Assembly (NCBI GenBank): GCA_963931925.1
Contig: OZ007582.1
Coordinates: forward strand, 21,944,224-22,008,223
DNA: 64,000 bases
Reading direction: 5' to 3'
Origin: Onchidella celtica
Lineage: Eukaryota > Mollusca > Gastropoda > Systellommatophora > Onchidiidae
Translations under genes and position numbers: made by a program
Shown: piece after piece, positions 1 through 13,200 of the stretch
Layout: each line of letters opens with the position of its first letter
How positions within the stretch are numbered: the stretch's first letter is position 1
The notes under the pieces: generated by a model
The model's input: the letters and a program-made list of their open reading frames with translations, nothing else
The model's database searches: none
Told to the model about the DNA's origin: nothing

Positions 1-1141
1 AAAAATAATTGTATTTATCTTATGTTTTCTTGAAATTCCAGGAACTCCTCACTGGTGTCTCTGTCCATTTCCTATGGTTTTAACATTTTGAAACATATGC
101 ACGTCCATGCTCACCAATGCACACACACATTTTTACTATTCCCACCCATACATCCTGGGGTCTCACGGACACCAATCTATCAAATAGGTTTTATTATCAT
201 TCTAAAGAGGATTTCATTGTCATGCCCTTAGATGTACGCCCCGAGGTCTCAGTTACACCACACTCCTGAAGGTGATTTTGTTATATCCCTACCCATAGTT
301 CTGGAGTCTGAAAGACATCATACTATTAAAGAAGTATCCTCATAAGTTGTTCTTTTGGATTGCAATGTCGATTAGACGCCACGATGTATGCCATGCATAA
401 TTTTTAGTATGTATTTCGAATGTTAACTTCAACTGAAGCACTATTTGCTTATAAAAGATAAAATCACCTGTTCCATTGCAAGAATAGAATGCTGCTCCCT
501 GAATACGTTCCAACATGGTCACTGGTCAAATCACTTTTCATGTATGTAGCTTCAAGCTTCCCCTTCCGCCCCCTCCATCAAACCCAGGCTTCAATATGTG
601 TAAATGGCCATTTAATGGTAAATGTCCAATAAAAGACCTACAGCTTTTAAAACTGAAGCACAGACGAGAAAATCGTTTCGCAAGTCTCACCACAACAGTT
701 TTATTACACAAATGACAGAGTTCACGATGTGAGCATTTCTTGGTCTTACATGGTCACAGTTGGCACACACATTACAGTAAAAGGCATAGGGCTTATATAC
801 TAAGCCATTCAGAAATGACGAATAACACAGTTCACAACAAAACAAGGGAAGTCTCGGTTTTAGATTAGTGTTCACTGCTTAGTTCAAAGTTCCAACAGGA
901 GGGCGCTACAGACTATCTGAGTGTTCATTAGAGTAATAAAAATTATTTAATGTTTATACAGTCGTATATTAACAATATACTGTTCAAATAATCAAAATCA
1001 AACTTTCTTATTCACTACCATAATTGAAAAGCCAAGTACATTCCAGCCCAGAATCTCCCACTCTTTTCCTACAGTTTGCATACCCTGGGGGTATTCCCTC
1101 TCCCTCCCCCCCGCCCCCTCTTCATAGACAGTCAGACTTAC
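1..1141. other. Intron sequence, no exon found
   Basis: Left edge, downstream of exon 27 on the minus strand. No further EGF, membrane segment or stop-bearing terminal exon was recognised. Only a C-rich run near 1105-1125 stands out. Confidence 0.5.
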
Positions 1142-1276
1142 GGACACACTTCTTGCTTGTAGAATCCCACACATGTCTATCTTGGCAATCGCAGCGATAG
1201 CCTCCCATCATATTGACACATACAGCACTGGCTTCACAGTATTTGTTGTCAAGATTATTTTCACATTCGTTGAAAT
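1142..1276 (-). CDS. Mucin-like gene exon 27: calcium-binding EGF module
   Basis: Phase 1-1, 45 codons: [14 protein letters not shown] then [14 protein letters not shown] and KKC. Acceptor TTTCAG, donor GTAAGT. The open phase-1 donor shows the gene continues beyond the left edge. Residues 1234-1278. Confidence 0.88.
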
Positions 1277-4200
1277 CTGAAACCATAAAACATTCAACAA
1301 AAATTTTAAAACATTATTTACCAAACCTCTAGAGAAACTTCCTCATATTCAAATTTTGCAAAATTTACTAAAAAACAAGTTTTACATCAACTGCACATGT
1401 TTCAACAAGTCTTTTTTGTCTTGATTTAATCTCACTGAAGTACCAACTCCTGATCAAAGTCCAAGTTGGCACCCATTTAAATTAATCTTAACTCCTAAAA
1501 CTTTTTCACCGGATTCTGGCCCACATTCTGTATAATTGTCAGAAGGGCTGGGTTGTACAGCATTTTTTTCAGTGCCGCAGTTCCTGGTACTATAACTTCT
1601 CATCAGTGTAATCACCACAACAGGCACCAAGTTGTGTCATCAGACCCCAAAACTTTAACTTGAAGGAAAGAAGAACACTGACTGCGATCCCTCGAGAAAG
1701 GAAACAATCGAGCCAAAACCATGACTCTCTCTCAGTTTGAGTTTCAAATTTGATCTACATCTGCTGCTTCATCCCAGGACAGCCAAGAAGTTGAATCATT
1801 TGTGTCCATGAATAAAAGAGTGGTGTAACTCACCTTCAATTTTTTTTGAGAAAACTGAATTCAATTTTTTTTTCAAATTTTGATCATTAGATTAGATAAA
1901 GACATGAAATAACTAGTCTATTTTGTCTTGAAGGAAGTTAGATCTTTATTCCACTGAGCAACTGGAAGATTTTGTACCTGCTCAAAAGGTTGACCCAGTT
2001 GCCAGCGAAAAGTATAAGAGGTAAGAAACTCCTCGGGTGGAGCCAGACAAATGACGATCTTCAGAGAAAGAATGGTCTCTGTCTTTAGATGCTTCAGCCT
2101 TTGACTTCCTGACATCTTCTAGAATCCCGGCCACACCAAGTTCATGACTCTCAGTGTTCATCACCCACCTTTTTTTCATCACCAGGTATTTCTTCGGATT
2201 TGAACAGGTACCGCTAGTTTCTGGTGCAGGTGTCTTATCCATTCTGCCAATACTGCCACTGGTTATATGGTATAATTTAAGGCTATATGAATTTAGTATT
2301 CATTTCTTTTACACCAAATCCAACAGGGAAGAACTTTCCGCTGTTGTTGCTATTTCCTTAAAGGTAATTTATACCACTCTTTTATTCAAAGCACACACAT
2401 TTGGTCTGATTTGTTTTAACTTCACACTAAATAATATCTGGCACACAACATTTCATGCAGGTCACGATAGTCTGCAAAGCAGCATCAACAAACCTTCACA
2501 GTAGTAGGGATCATACAGATTGGGTGTGTAGCCTTCCTTGCAGATACAAAAAGTACGATATCCTTCTCCCTCACACATCGTGGAGTCAAGGTCACACATG
2601 TGGATATTTGGTAGCTTACACAGGTCAGCTGAAGTTAGATAAAAAGATTTAGAGACACAAAAGATAAAATGAAACTAAACTGAAAACAACATAGGTCCCA
2701 CTAGAATGTCAAAGTTCCAGATCTCTTCCATCAACTTTGAAGAAACGAATGACTGAAGTTTTATGTGCTCATAGCTTTTGATGACATGACTTTTTTTCTT
2801 TTTAGTAATACTCACAAACTACAAACCCAAACCTGCTTGATACTTTGACACACAATGGAGAAGGCCTGTAGAAGTAGTGTGCAGTGTGCAGTGTGTAACT
2901 CAGTTCAGCCAAAAAGCAGAGATAGAACCTTGTCATTCCAAGGGGACAAATTGGTGAGGAGGGGGGTGGGGGGATGTGGGGGGGGGTGCTAAGGGATTTA
3001 TGGAAAAGAGTGCGACGAAACAAGTTTCAGAGACAGAATATCACCGTCTGATGTTTAAAAAGAAAAACCATAATGAATGACAACACCAGTCTGGTGTAAG
3101 GAAGTTAAAAGTATAATGACAGAGGGTGTGGTGTCGTAGATTGGTGAGATGAGTGTAAGATTACATCTTGTCATTTCATCTCCCATACTGACATATCCAT
3201 GATTCTGGTGATTTTGAATGACAGCTACCTTAGGGAGAGAGTTGCATTCTGACAAATTGGTTTGTCAATAGCTTTCATAATTTTGAAATTATAGGTAGAA
3301 ACAATTTTGCAACACCGTCACTGCTCTACACTAATGGCGAAAGACAATTTTGACACTTTTGAGATACTGAGAAAGAACTGTTTCTTTTCCTGTCATTCGA
3401 TAGCTTATGCCATTATGAGTCTATTGATTATTACATTTTCCTATTGGTGCATTTCTTTTTTCTCATATTATCTGATGGCCCTCATGCTCAGGAATGCAAT
3501 GAACCATCAATTGCCTCTTGGCATAAGTCTGATATGTCCCTTTATCGTAGAGCCATGACGACATGCTTGTCTGTACAGAAGAAATTTCACTCTCACCAGA
3601 ACTTTGAAATGCTCTCCAGTAAAATGAGAAAATTGTTGACATGCCCGTATGTGAAATGGATGATGGCTTTATTAATACGTTCTGCAAAAAAGCTAAAATA
3701 CTGAAGTTCAAGAAGTATTAACTAAGTTACAAATTATATTTAACCCTTTCGCTACGACGCGTAAAATTCAGTGCTGATTCAGAATTTCGCTCGTACTCGC
3801 CCATAGCTTTGAATACAAAGCATTTTGCAGAGCAGTTTTAGTATGCCATACCTGGTATGTCTACATAGTATTGGGGAACCCAGAGTATCGCAACTTCCTT
3901 GGTTTACTTGGTACGGCACAACGGCAAAAACTGCATCATTTTATGTCGTACCAGGTACGTTACTATGGGATTGAAGGGGTTGACAAGTGTAGTCATAAAA
4001 CTGTAAAATTACAAAAGTCTTTGTGATATTTCACTTTTCGTGTTTCCTATCTGTATAGCCATATTTCAAAAGCTCAGTACTTCAGCTAATTTCAAATCCT
4101 TGGCAATTCACTGCTCTTATTATGCAGATTGTCAACATTCCCTAAAATTGTAGTATTTGTTTTGGCTACTTTTCAGGAGAAGCAAAAAACTATTTCATTT

Positions 4201-7200
4201 TATCACTACTTGTCTACCAACAATGAACTTTTGAAAGTTTGCTATTGGATTATTTTTCAGCTTAAGAGTCCAAAACCAAGATCATTCGGTGTGGCTTTGA
4301 ATATAGTTGACTATATATATGAAAATCAATTTTTTCAAACTGTTGAGTTACTACAGTCTTAAGGAACGGTGACAAGATATAATAGGATAGTAACTTACCA
4401 TTTTCATCTACCTGTGGAATCTTTACCACTGTAATTCCATAATACTCAAAGTTGGCAAGGTCGTTTCCTGGGTTTGCATCTCTAAGTGCTTTGTTAATTT
4501 CCTCCACAGTTTTTGACTCAGCCAGACTGAGACGGTATTTTGCTATCGTTCCTTGTGGAGAATCAGCGGCTCGACGTGTCCGCGCTCCAGCATCAGATCT
4601 GCAAAAACAATGTCTTTTTGTTCATGTCTGCAAGTTTCAGTGGTTCTATGTACCGGGTGACTAACAACAATATAAGAAATAGTACAACTGAAGCCCCTTA
4701 GCAAAAACAAATAAAGGAAGAAAAAAATGTTTCTAGATATAATCTTATTGATTCTATTGTCCTTGTTTCTTTTAAAGAAAGCTAAAAATATTACAAAACT
4801 AAAACATTACTTTGATGCTCTGTAGCACTGAATTATTGTTTGCCATCCACCCTGCCAATTCATGCTATGATGACTATACGTTGCCTGCACTTGTGCTTTA
4901 CTTATCATTATGTGCAGGGCAACCCCTGTCATTCTTGTAAGAGCAAGTGATGTAGCTGAAGATTTATCCCTCGCTAGTTCTAGTGTTAGTGCAGTAGAAA
5001 GTTTAGCCTGTTTTTTTCATTGGTATGAAATGTGTTCAAAACCCTTCAGAAAATTGAAAGTTAAGATATTTTACAACCATCTCAAAATCACACGTATGCT
5101 GGGAATGCTGTAGCTTCCTGCCATACGTCTACAGAGAATAAACTGTTTTACAGCAATCAGTTTGTAAAGGTTAACAATGGCCCCATTTTAGTTCAGATGA
5201 AATGCTTTATATTGTTCATAATTTGTCCTTTCATTTGCTTAAAATTTTGTTGACACGATTGTGACTAAATTTCCAAGAATCACAATTAAATGATTGCATT
5301 TAACAGCTAAAACATTCATTGACGTGCTTTGGTGCTGCTAAAGAAGCAAGAACTCGCAGCTAAGTAAACTGTTTCACTTCGTTCCTGTTGAAGTCTTTTA
5401 TTGTTCGTTTTTTTGTTTTTTTTCACTTGACAAAGGCGAAAGCCGAAAATTTATGCATTTTCTGTCTTCTCTTTAGTTTGCTTTGTACTGTTTGGGTTTT
5501 ATTTCTCACGCGGGGCTTCGCAACATACAACCTTTTTTTTTTGCCCAATTTTGACTTTGCTTATAGCCCTGCTGCGACCCCACAGTTTTTCTGTGGTTTT
5601 TATGATGATTCATTTTGCCTGTAAACCTTAATGGAAGCAATGATGAACTCATAACAGGTAAGAATGGTAACAAAGAGATCAAGTCTAAAGAAGAAGATGA
5701 AAAATGATAACGGAGAGATGAAAGCTAGGTAAGATTAAAAATGCTAAAACAGATACGAAGGACAAGAAAGATCAAGAACGGCAGTAAAGAGATGTGGAAT
5801 AAGGATGATAAAAAATTGTAACAGAGAGATGAAAAATAAGAAGAGAAAAGGGTTCACGAAGAAGAGCAATTAAGGCAAAAGAGAGTCAGAGATAGAGAGA
5901 AATATCTGATCACACTGATACGGTAGAAGCAGATGCTGTAAAAAAAAAAGCATAATGTAACAATAAATTTAATGAAGAAAAGTTGTTATCTTGGTGTGGT
6001 AATGGAATTACTTACCACAAATAGTACTAACAAGGAATAATCATGAACATAAATCAAGAGGAAACACTGAAACAACAAGAGATCAAATTTAAACACTTAC
6101 GATGTTGTGTCAGGCTCAAAATTTTGCACTTCAACGTAAAGATTTTCTCTTGTGATGAAATTCTTATTACCCAAAGCCTGTGTGGTCTGGAGGTGAATAC
6201 AAGAGAAATTCAAGACAAATCAGATGACCAGGGGAAAGCTTCTTCTAGCTTAAGTATCTACATCACTTCAAACTGAAATATCCGCACATCAATGGATTTG
6301 CTTGAAATTTCGGTTGATCCAGTCACATGACAGATGGTTGATAACGGTTTTTGTCTCCTAACGTGAACTGCACTTAGATGAACAACTCTTAAAAGTGCTG
6401 GGGATATTGGCTTCTTTAACAGTTTCCAATGATTTCTGATCATTTCAACCACCTGTCACATGACCACCAGGAGAATCCCAGCTAATCCGTCGGAAAGGGT
6501 TGTTTTTAAAAATTTTCCAGTGCAAAGTATAACCAAAAAATTTCCAGATTTTAACCAACAAAAGTCAAGGCCTAAATGTACATTCCTTTGTTTGTTCATT
6601 ATTTAAGTCTGAATTTTCGATCCTCTCAACACAATGGAGGCTCCAATGCTCAAACCTACAGTAGAGATTAAAAAAAAATTATGATCTTCACAATACTAAA
6701 TTTAAAAAAGAAAAAAAAGACAGAACATGGACACTGGAAATAAGAAAATAACAAAACAAACATTTTTAAAATCCTACCGCGTTCACAACTTTCATTGCAA
6801 GTTCTTTATACTTTTCTGAGAGAGGGTCTGTCAGCGTCACGAAGTCAAATGTCTGGCCTGATGCTGGGCTGAGACTGACATTTCCCAGATAGGTAAAAGG
6901 TGCTGAGGAGGAAAAGAATTCAACGGTGAATATGCTATCACACTGAGAATATCAGAACATATTGTGATGTGTGTATTTGTTGTTCAAAAAGCAATAATAA
7001 GAAGATAAAGATTTTCTTGACCCCTGTCACTTAGCTATTTTGAGATGAAATCAATAATTAATGTCATTACGTTATCACACCGAGAGATATCAGAACAAAT
7101 TGTCCCACCTGAATTTGTAGCTGAAAAAGCAATAATAAGAAGACAAAGATTTTCTTGCCTTGACACCTGTCACTTAGGTATTTTGAGATGAAATCTATAA

Positions 7201-10200
7201 TTAATATTATTACGTTATCACACCGAGTGATATCAGAACATACTGTCCTGCGTGAATCCGCAGCTCAAAAAGCAATAAGAAGAAGATAACACTTTCTTGA
7301 CAGCTGTCACTTAACTGTTTTGAGATGAAATCAGTAATTAATGTTATTATAATAATAATAATAATAGTTCGTCCATCAGGTATGATGATGACCTTAACAA
7401 CACCAGAGGAATAAAGAACAGAAATTGTTGAGAATTTCAACACATGGACAATAAAGAGAAGTAAAGGACACAGAGGACAGAATGGAAAGACTGTTCTTTC
7501 ATGACTTATGGCTTCTCATGTGACTGATAAGTCCTATTTTTGCCCTGAAGACCCTTCCGCATAAGTGACAAGAGTGCTCCGTTGGTTCAGTACCACTGGG
7601 CCTTTTCTTGCGCCGTTCTTTTTTTGATAGCCTGCTGGACTCTGTCAGCTTCCCATGCTTTGCTGCCTCTGGTAAGGGCCGCCCTCCAATTTGCTCGATC
7701 AAGCGAGAGTTTTTCCCACTCACTCACATCAATGGCAAAGGCCTTCAGTGATTGCTTGAGAGTGTCTTTGTAACGTCTCTTTGGGGCCCCAATATTCCTC
7801 GTTCCATTGGAGAGCTCAGAGAAGAAGATTTGCTTAGGGAGTCTGGAGTCGGGCATTCTGACAACATGTCCTGCCCAACGTAGCTGAATTTTTTTCAGGT
7901 GGCAGAAGATGCTCAATTCCTTGGCACGATTGAGGATCTCAGTGTCTGGAATTTTATCCTGCCATTTGATCCTTAGGATCTTTCTAAGGCAGGCCAGATG
8001 AAAGTGATTTAGTTTTCTGGCATGCGATTGGTACACTGTCCAGGTTTCAGCCCCATAGAGTAGGGTGGGAAGGACCACAGCATTGTACACTTTCAGCTTA
8101 GTGTCTGTTCGAATGCCGGCAACATCCCACACTCTCTTTCGAAGCCTGCCAAATGCAGAGCTGGCTTTGCTGATTCTTGAGGGAATTTCAGTATCAACAC
8201 GAGCCGTGGAAGACAGTGTACTGCCAAGATAGGTGAAGTTCTCCGACACCTTCAGAAGACTGTCATGGACTTTGATATTTGGGGTCACAGGATACTTGTC
8301 GTCTGTAATTAATGTTATTATCACACTGAGAAATATCAGAATATATTGTCCTGCATGAGGTTGTAGCTCAAAGAGCAGTAACTAAGGAGATAAAGACTTT
8401 CTTGACACCTGTCACTTAACTGTTTTGAGATGAATTCAACATTTAATATCATTATGTTATTACAATGACTGATATAACAATATAACATCCTGCATGGATT
8501 TGTTGCTCAAAAAGCAATAACAAGGGAAATAAGACCCGCTCAGCCTCTGCCACTCACTTAGTGGTTTGAGAAAAATTCAACAATTAAGACTGTAATGTTA
8601 TCACAATGAAATATATCACAACATAATATTCTGCATGAATTTATTGTTTCAAAAGAAATAAAGTACAAAACATTAAAATATACCTCTCACTTGCCCTAAA
8701 CGCACATCCATGACAGCATTTATTCTATACAAAATATTAACTCTGGAGCAGCTGAAAACTACCTAAAGCCATGGAAAGATGACAAACAAATGTATTTGCA
8801 AGGCAGAACCAACAGCAACCAAGTAGACAGTGCTATTTAGTTATATCCACATTCGAATCAACTGATGTCATGCTTGTAAAAATTATTCATCACAAATATT
8901 CAATCTAAACTTAATATCCAAATGTTATTTCACTCCCTTATATTTGTTATACATGTATAATCTAAAATCCAATATCCAATCTAAAATCCAATATCCAATC
9001 ATCTTATTTTATTCCTTTATATTTGTTATATAATCTAAAGTCCAATATCCAATATAAAATTCAATATCCAATCATGTTGTTTTATTCTTCTATATTTGTT
9101 GCATTATCTAAAATCCAATATCCCATTGAAATTAATAGATTAAAATTTATCCATATCATCCCCCCACCAGCAACAACAAAATTTATTATTCATTATTAAA
9201 TATATATTATTATTAATAAATATTCAAATATTATTTGAGTTATGAGTTGTGAACTGCGCCTAAAAGGCTGCGTTACAATTTGCTCTGAGATAGCGAGAGA
9301 TAGAGAGTGAGCGAGACAGGGAGAGAGAAAGACGCAGTGCAGTGTGTTGAGCGTTTCGCAGGCGCTCCATTCTGCCCTGTGGTTGACATGTTGCTTCTGT
9401 AAAGCGCATAGGGCATTTTAATGGATATACGCTATATAAATGCCATCCATTATTATCATTTTTATATAACATCCAATCACCAATCATGTTATTTTATTCC
9501 TTTATATTTCTTACACTATTTCGACTAAAATAATGCTTTCAAATGCATTTTTTTTTTAAACCCAACTTCTAAATTTGATCTTTTCAGCCTTCCTTCCTTC
9601 AGACCTCATGTCATAGATTACAGTACTAAGTTTCCTTCAGACCTCATGTCATAGATTACAGTACTAAGTTTCCTTCAGACCTCATGTCATAGATTACAGT
9701 ACTAAGTTTCCTTCAGACCTCATGTCATAGATTACAGTACTAAGTTTCCTTCAGATCTCATGTCATAGATTACAGTACTAAGTTTCCTTCAGACCTCATG
9801 TCATAGATTACAGTACTAAGTTTCCTTCAGATCTCATGTCATAGATTACAGTACTAAGTTTCCTTCAGATCTCATGTCATAGATTACAGTACTAAGTTTC
9901 CTTCAGACCTCATGTCATAGATTACAGTACTAAGTTTCCTGCCCTCTGTGAGAATATTTTTCTTGGGTTTTTCCAAGGTTTTCCCATGGGTAAAAATGTT
10001 AAAATGCCAGGAAAATGAGAGAAAAGTGAGAACTGAATTCAGACTTTTCTTATGTAATTCAGCATTTTTTTGTTTAATGGGGAGAATTCCTAGCTATTCT
10101 ATGGCTAATCCACCACTTCCTGGGTTTTTCCAGATTTTGTTCTCAAACTTTCAAATTCCAGGGCTTTTTCCATGACCTGGAATTCCAGGGTTGTGTGGGA

Positions 10201-13200
10201 AACCTATAGTACTGATGCAAGTTCTATCATGTTCGATTTGGCCTTTCTAATATTTGGCAGTTACCTTTGACACAATCCTCTCCTAACAGACCAGGATAGC
10301 ACATGCACTTGTAAGAGCCTTCTTGGTTAAAACAATATTTCAGGTTATTACCACATATGGATGCGTTTTGTCTGCACTCGTCAATTTCTGAAAAAAGTTA
10401 GAAAAATCACAACTACTTTCACTTTCCATGTATCAGAAGAAAAGTTTGAAAATCAAATGTTTTATTCCCAGAAGGATTCAAGCCCACATCTTAAAGTGCT
10501 TCTTTATTTATAGCTTTTAAAATGCTCAATGGCTTCAACATTGATTGCTTTATATGGATTCCTACTGATTTTTACTCTTAATTTTACAAAACTAATTTGC
10601 TCATTCCAAATTATGTTACTCACACCACTAATACAATTCCCATTATGAATTCAGAAAATCTACTAATATGCCAGTATAATGGCTTATATTACACTGTAAT
10701 GTCATTTAATTAGACCTATCAGAGAATCAAGCAGGAACATTTCTCCATTAGACTGTTGAGCAGAGGGAGAGAGAGAGGGAGAGAAAGAGGAAATGACAAT
10801 TTCACTTACCTAAACACATTTTCCCATCCATCTCATAGCCATCTCTACAGTAACAAGTATAATTTCCTGCTGTGTTGTTGCAGAAATGTTGGCACCCACC
10901 ATTTCCATCCTGGCATTCATCCACATCTGAAGAATAGTAAGAAATCAATCACTCAATCTCAGCTCAAGTCAAACTGTGTCAAAAAGAAAAAGCTGTGCGA
11001 AGTCTCAAGTGAGAAATAACACAGAAACTTTGCCATATTTTGACTTTGCTTCAAGCTTTGCTGTGACCCCACAGTTTTTCTGTATTTTTTGTCATATTTT
11101 GGCAACCTATGCTCTCATACATTCATACGGGTTTACTTAAAGCAGGGTTCAAATCACTGCCCTGTCATCTTTCAAAGCAAACAAAAAAAAGTATAATTTC
11201 ACCACTTTTTCTTTTTTATCTGCCCAATAAGTTTCATTGCCAGCAAACGACTGACTTTATGGGGATTTTTTGCATGAGGGGAATATGTAAGCACCAGTAA
11301 GCTACGCAACTGTTTCATGCTCTTTTATTCATTTTGATAAGGAAAAAAAAATCTTAAATTTTTTTCAGATATTATTTCATTTGTTACAGTTTTCTAAAAC
11401 CACTGAAGGAGTTATTATTTTACATTCCAATGATTGGCAAAATTTCTTTCATTTTCCAGTCTTTTTTATAGTCATTGTAAAGTTTCCTTATGTCTTACTT
11501 AATGGGCCTTTGCAAAATATAACTTTTTTTTCTAGCTTCATTTTAATTTTGTGCTGCAAACCCACAGCCCACAAGTTTGTTCTGTGTTTTTAAATAATAT
11601 GCTCAAAAGATTGGACGCATTTAAATAGTTTATTCTCCCCTGATACATCCTTTAATGTCTATATTTTAAAACTTTCAGCATTCTGATAAGTGTCATAAAT
11701 TTAGGTGACGAATTTGAGCAGTCTTGCTATTGTTTTCACTATGAAAAATACTGAGCTTTACCTTGATCTTTACTATCCACGCCATACCTCACACTTTTCT
11801 GGTCACATCACAAGGCTGCAGTTTTATGTGCAATCAACTGACAGTCACTAATTAGTAGTATTAGGACAAATGTTTTATGAAATTAATTTATCTTCTATAA
11901 TTATTATTACACATTTTTGTTGTTTTTGTTTTTTAAGAAATCAACAGGTGTTAGCTAATTATTAATGGTAAGTTTTTTTTACTGCAATATTGCAATTCTG
12001 AGATCTTCTAAAATTATTATTACTATAACAAGTTTTTTTATGGAATCCCTTGGCCTTCACAACTTGTTGTTATTATGACAAGGTTAATGCAGTTCTCCAT
12101 TCTACGCAAATAATATACTGTGATAAGTTTTGGATGCAATAAAATGACCTTCACAAAGACTTTCACAAATCGTTATTGTGAAAAGAGTTTTATGTGATCA
12201 ACTGGCCATCACATATTATATATTATTATGACAAGTTTTTTATGCAATCAACTGACCTTCACAATTATTATTAGAAGACAACTTTTTAATGCAATCAAAT
12301 GACCTTACACAACGAAGAGGACATAAACAGGTTTTTATGCCATCAACTGACCTGCACAAATTTTCCCGTCCCCTTCAAAACCATCTGGGCAAGGTGTGCA
12401 GTAGTTTTCCAGGGTCTTGTTACAAGTTGAATCATCAAAGCAGTTCTGACATATATTGGCATCCTTCTCACAGAACTGTCCTGTCTTTTTCTCCCCACAA
12501 TCACATGCAAGGCTGATCACATTACCTGTGTGGAAGTAAGCTACATATGTTAACAGGAAACAAAGGAATGATTCCCAATGTGTTGGTACCATGTATCCTT
12601 ATACGCCTGACAAAACCTTCAATTCTTTAAACCCGCATATTTTTACAAGTTTTGCCTATGTTAATTTTAAACTGCTGAGAAATGGATTTCCTCCAGAGAA
12701 ATACTTTATATTTATATGACTTCTATATAACAATACATATGATACTTGACAAATGAATAAAGATTAAAGAAAATCAGAATCACAGCAGCACTCAGTGAAA
12801 ACAAAAAGTTTATTTTTATGCACATTGCACTGCTTACGCAGTCAGAAACAGTCCAATCCACAAACCATACAAGGCTTAGGCCTTACAGTGTGAATTTCTT
12901 CTGTTTCAACTCTTGTTATTAAGGGAATATAAATTTCATTTTTAACGATTTTTGAGTGGTACAGCCACACATCCAACTCTGATAATAATTTTTTTTCTTT
13001 TTGCCTCAGATTGAAAAGCATATTTAATCTGTATCTATTGTGTGCATGACTCAGTGATTGTGATGACAAAAATACAAAACAATAAAAGGGAATGAAATGG
13101 ATATTATTACTTTATTATACATGAACCAGAGATTAACTCTAAAAACAATCTATCCCTCAGGAACACAAATGAGTCTGGGGACTATAAACTGTCCGTACCA

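Larger units (their letters stand above)
6935..8655 (+). repeat. Tandem array of ~140-bp units, split by a LINE
   Basis: Six diverged units share GATATCAGAACA, AAAAAGCAATAA, TTTTCTTGACACCTGTCACT, TTTTGAGATGAAATC and ATTAATGTTATTA. Unit starts are near 6949, 7086, 7229, 8328, 8468 and 8605, about 137-143 bp apart. The array is interrupted between units 3 and 4 by the LINE at 7351-8304. Confidence 0.82.

Noticed and set aside
1982-2242. 86-codon minus-strand ORF between exons 26 and 27
   Set aside because: No recognisable domain, no fitting splice sites in the right phase, and it would break the EGF series.
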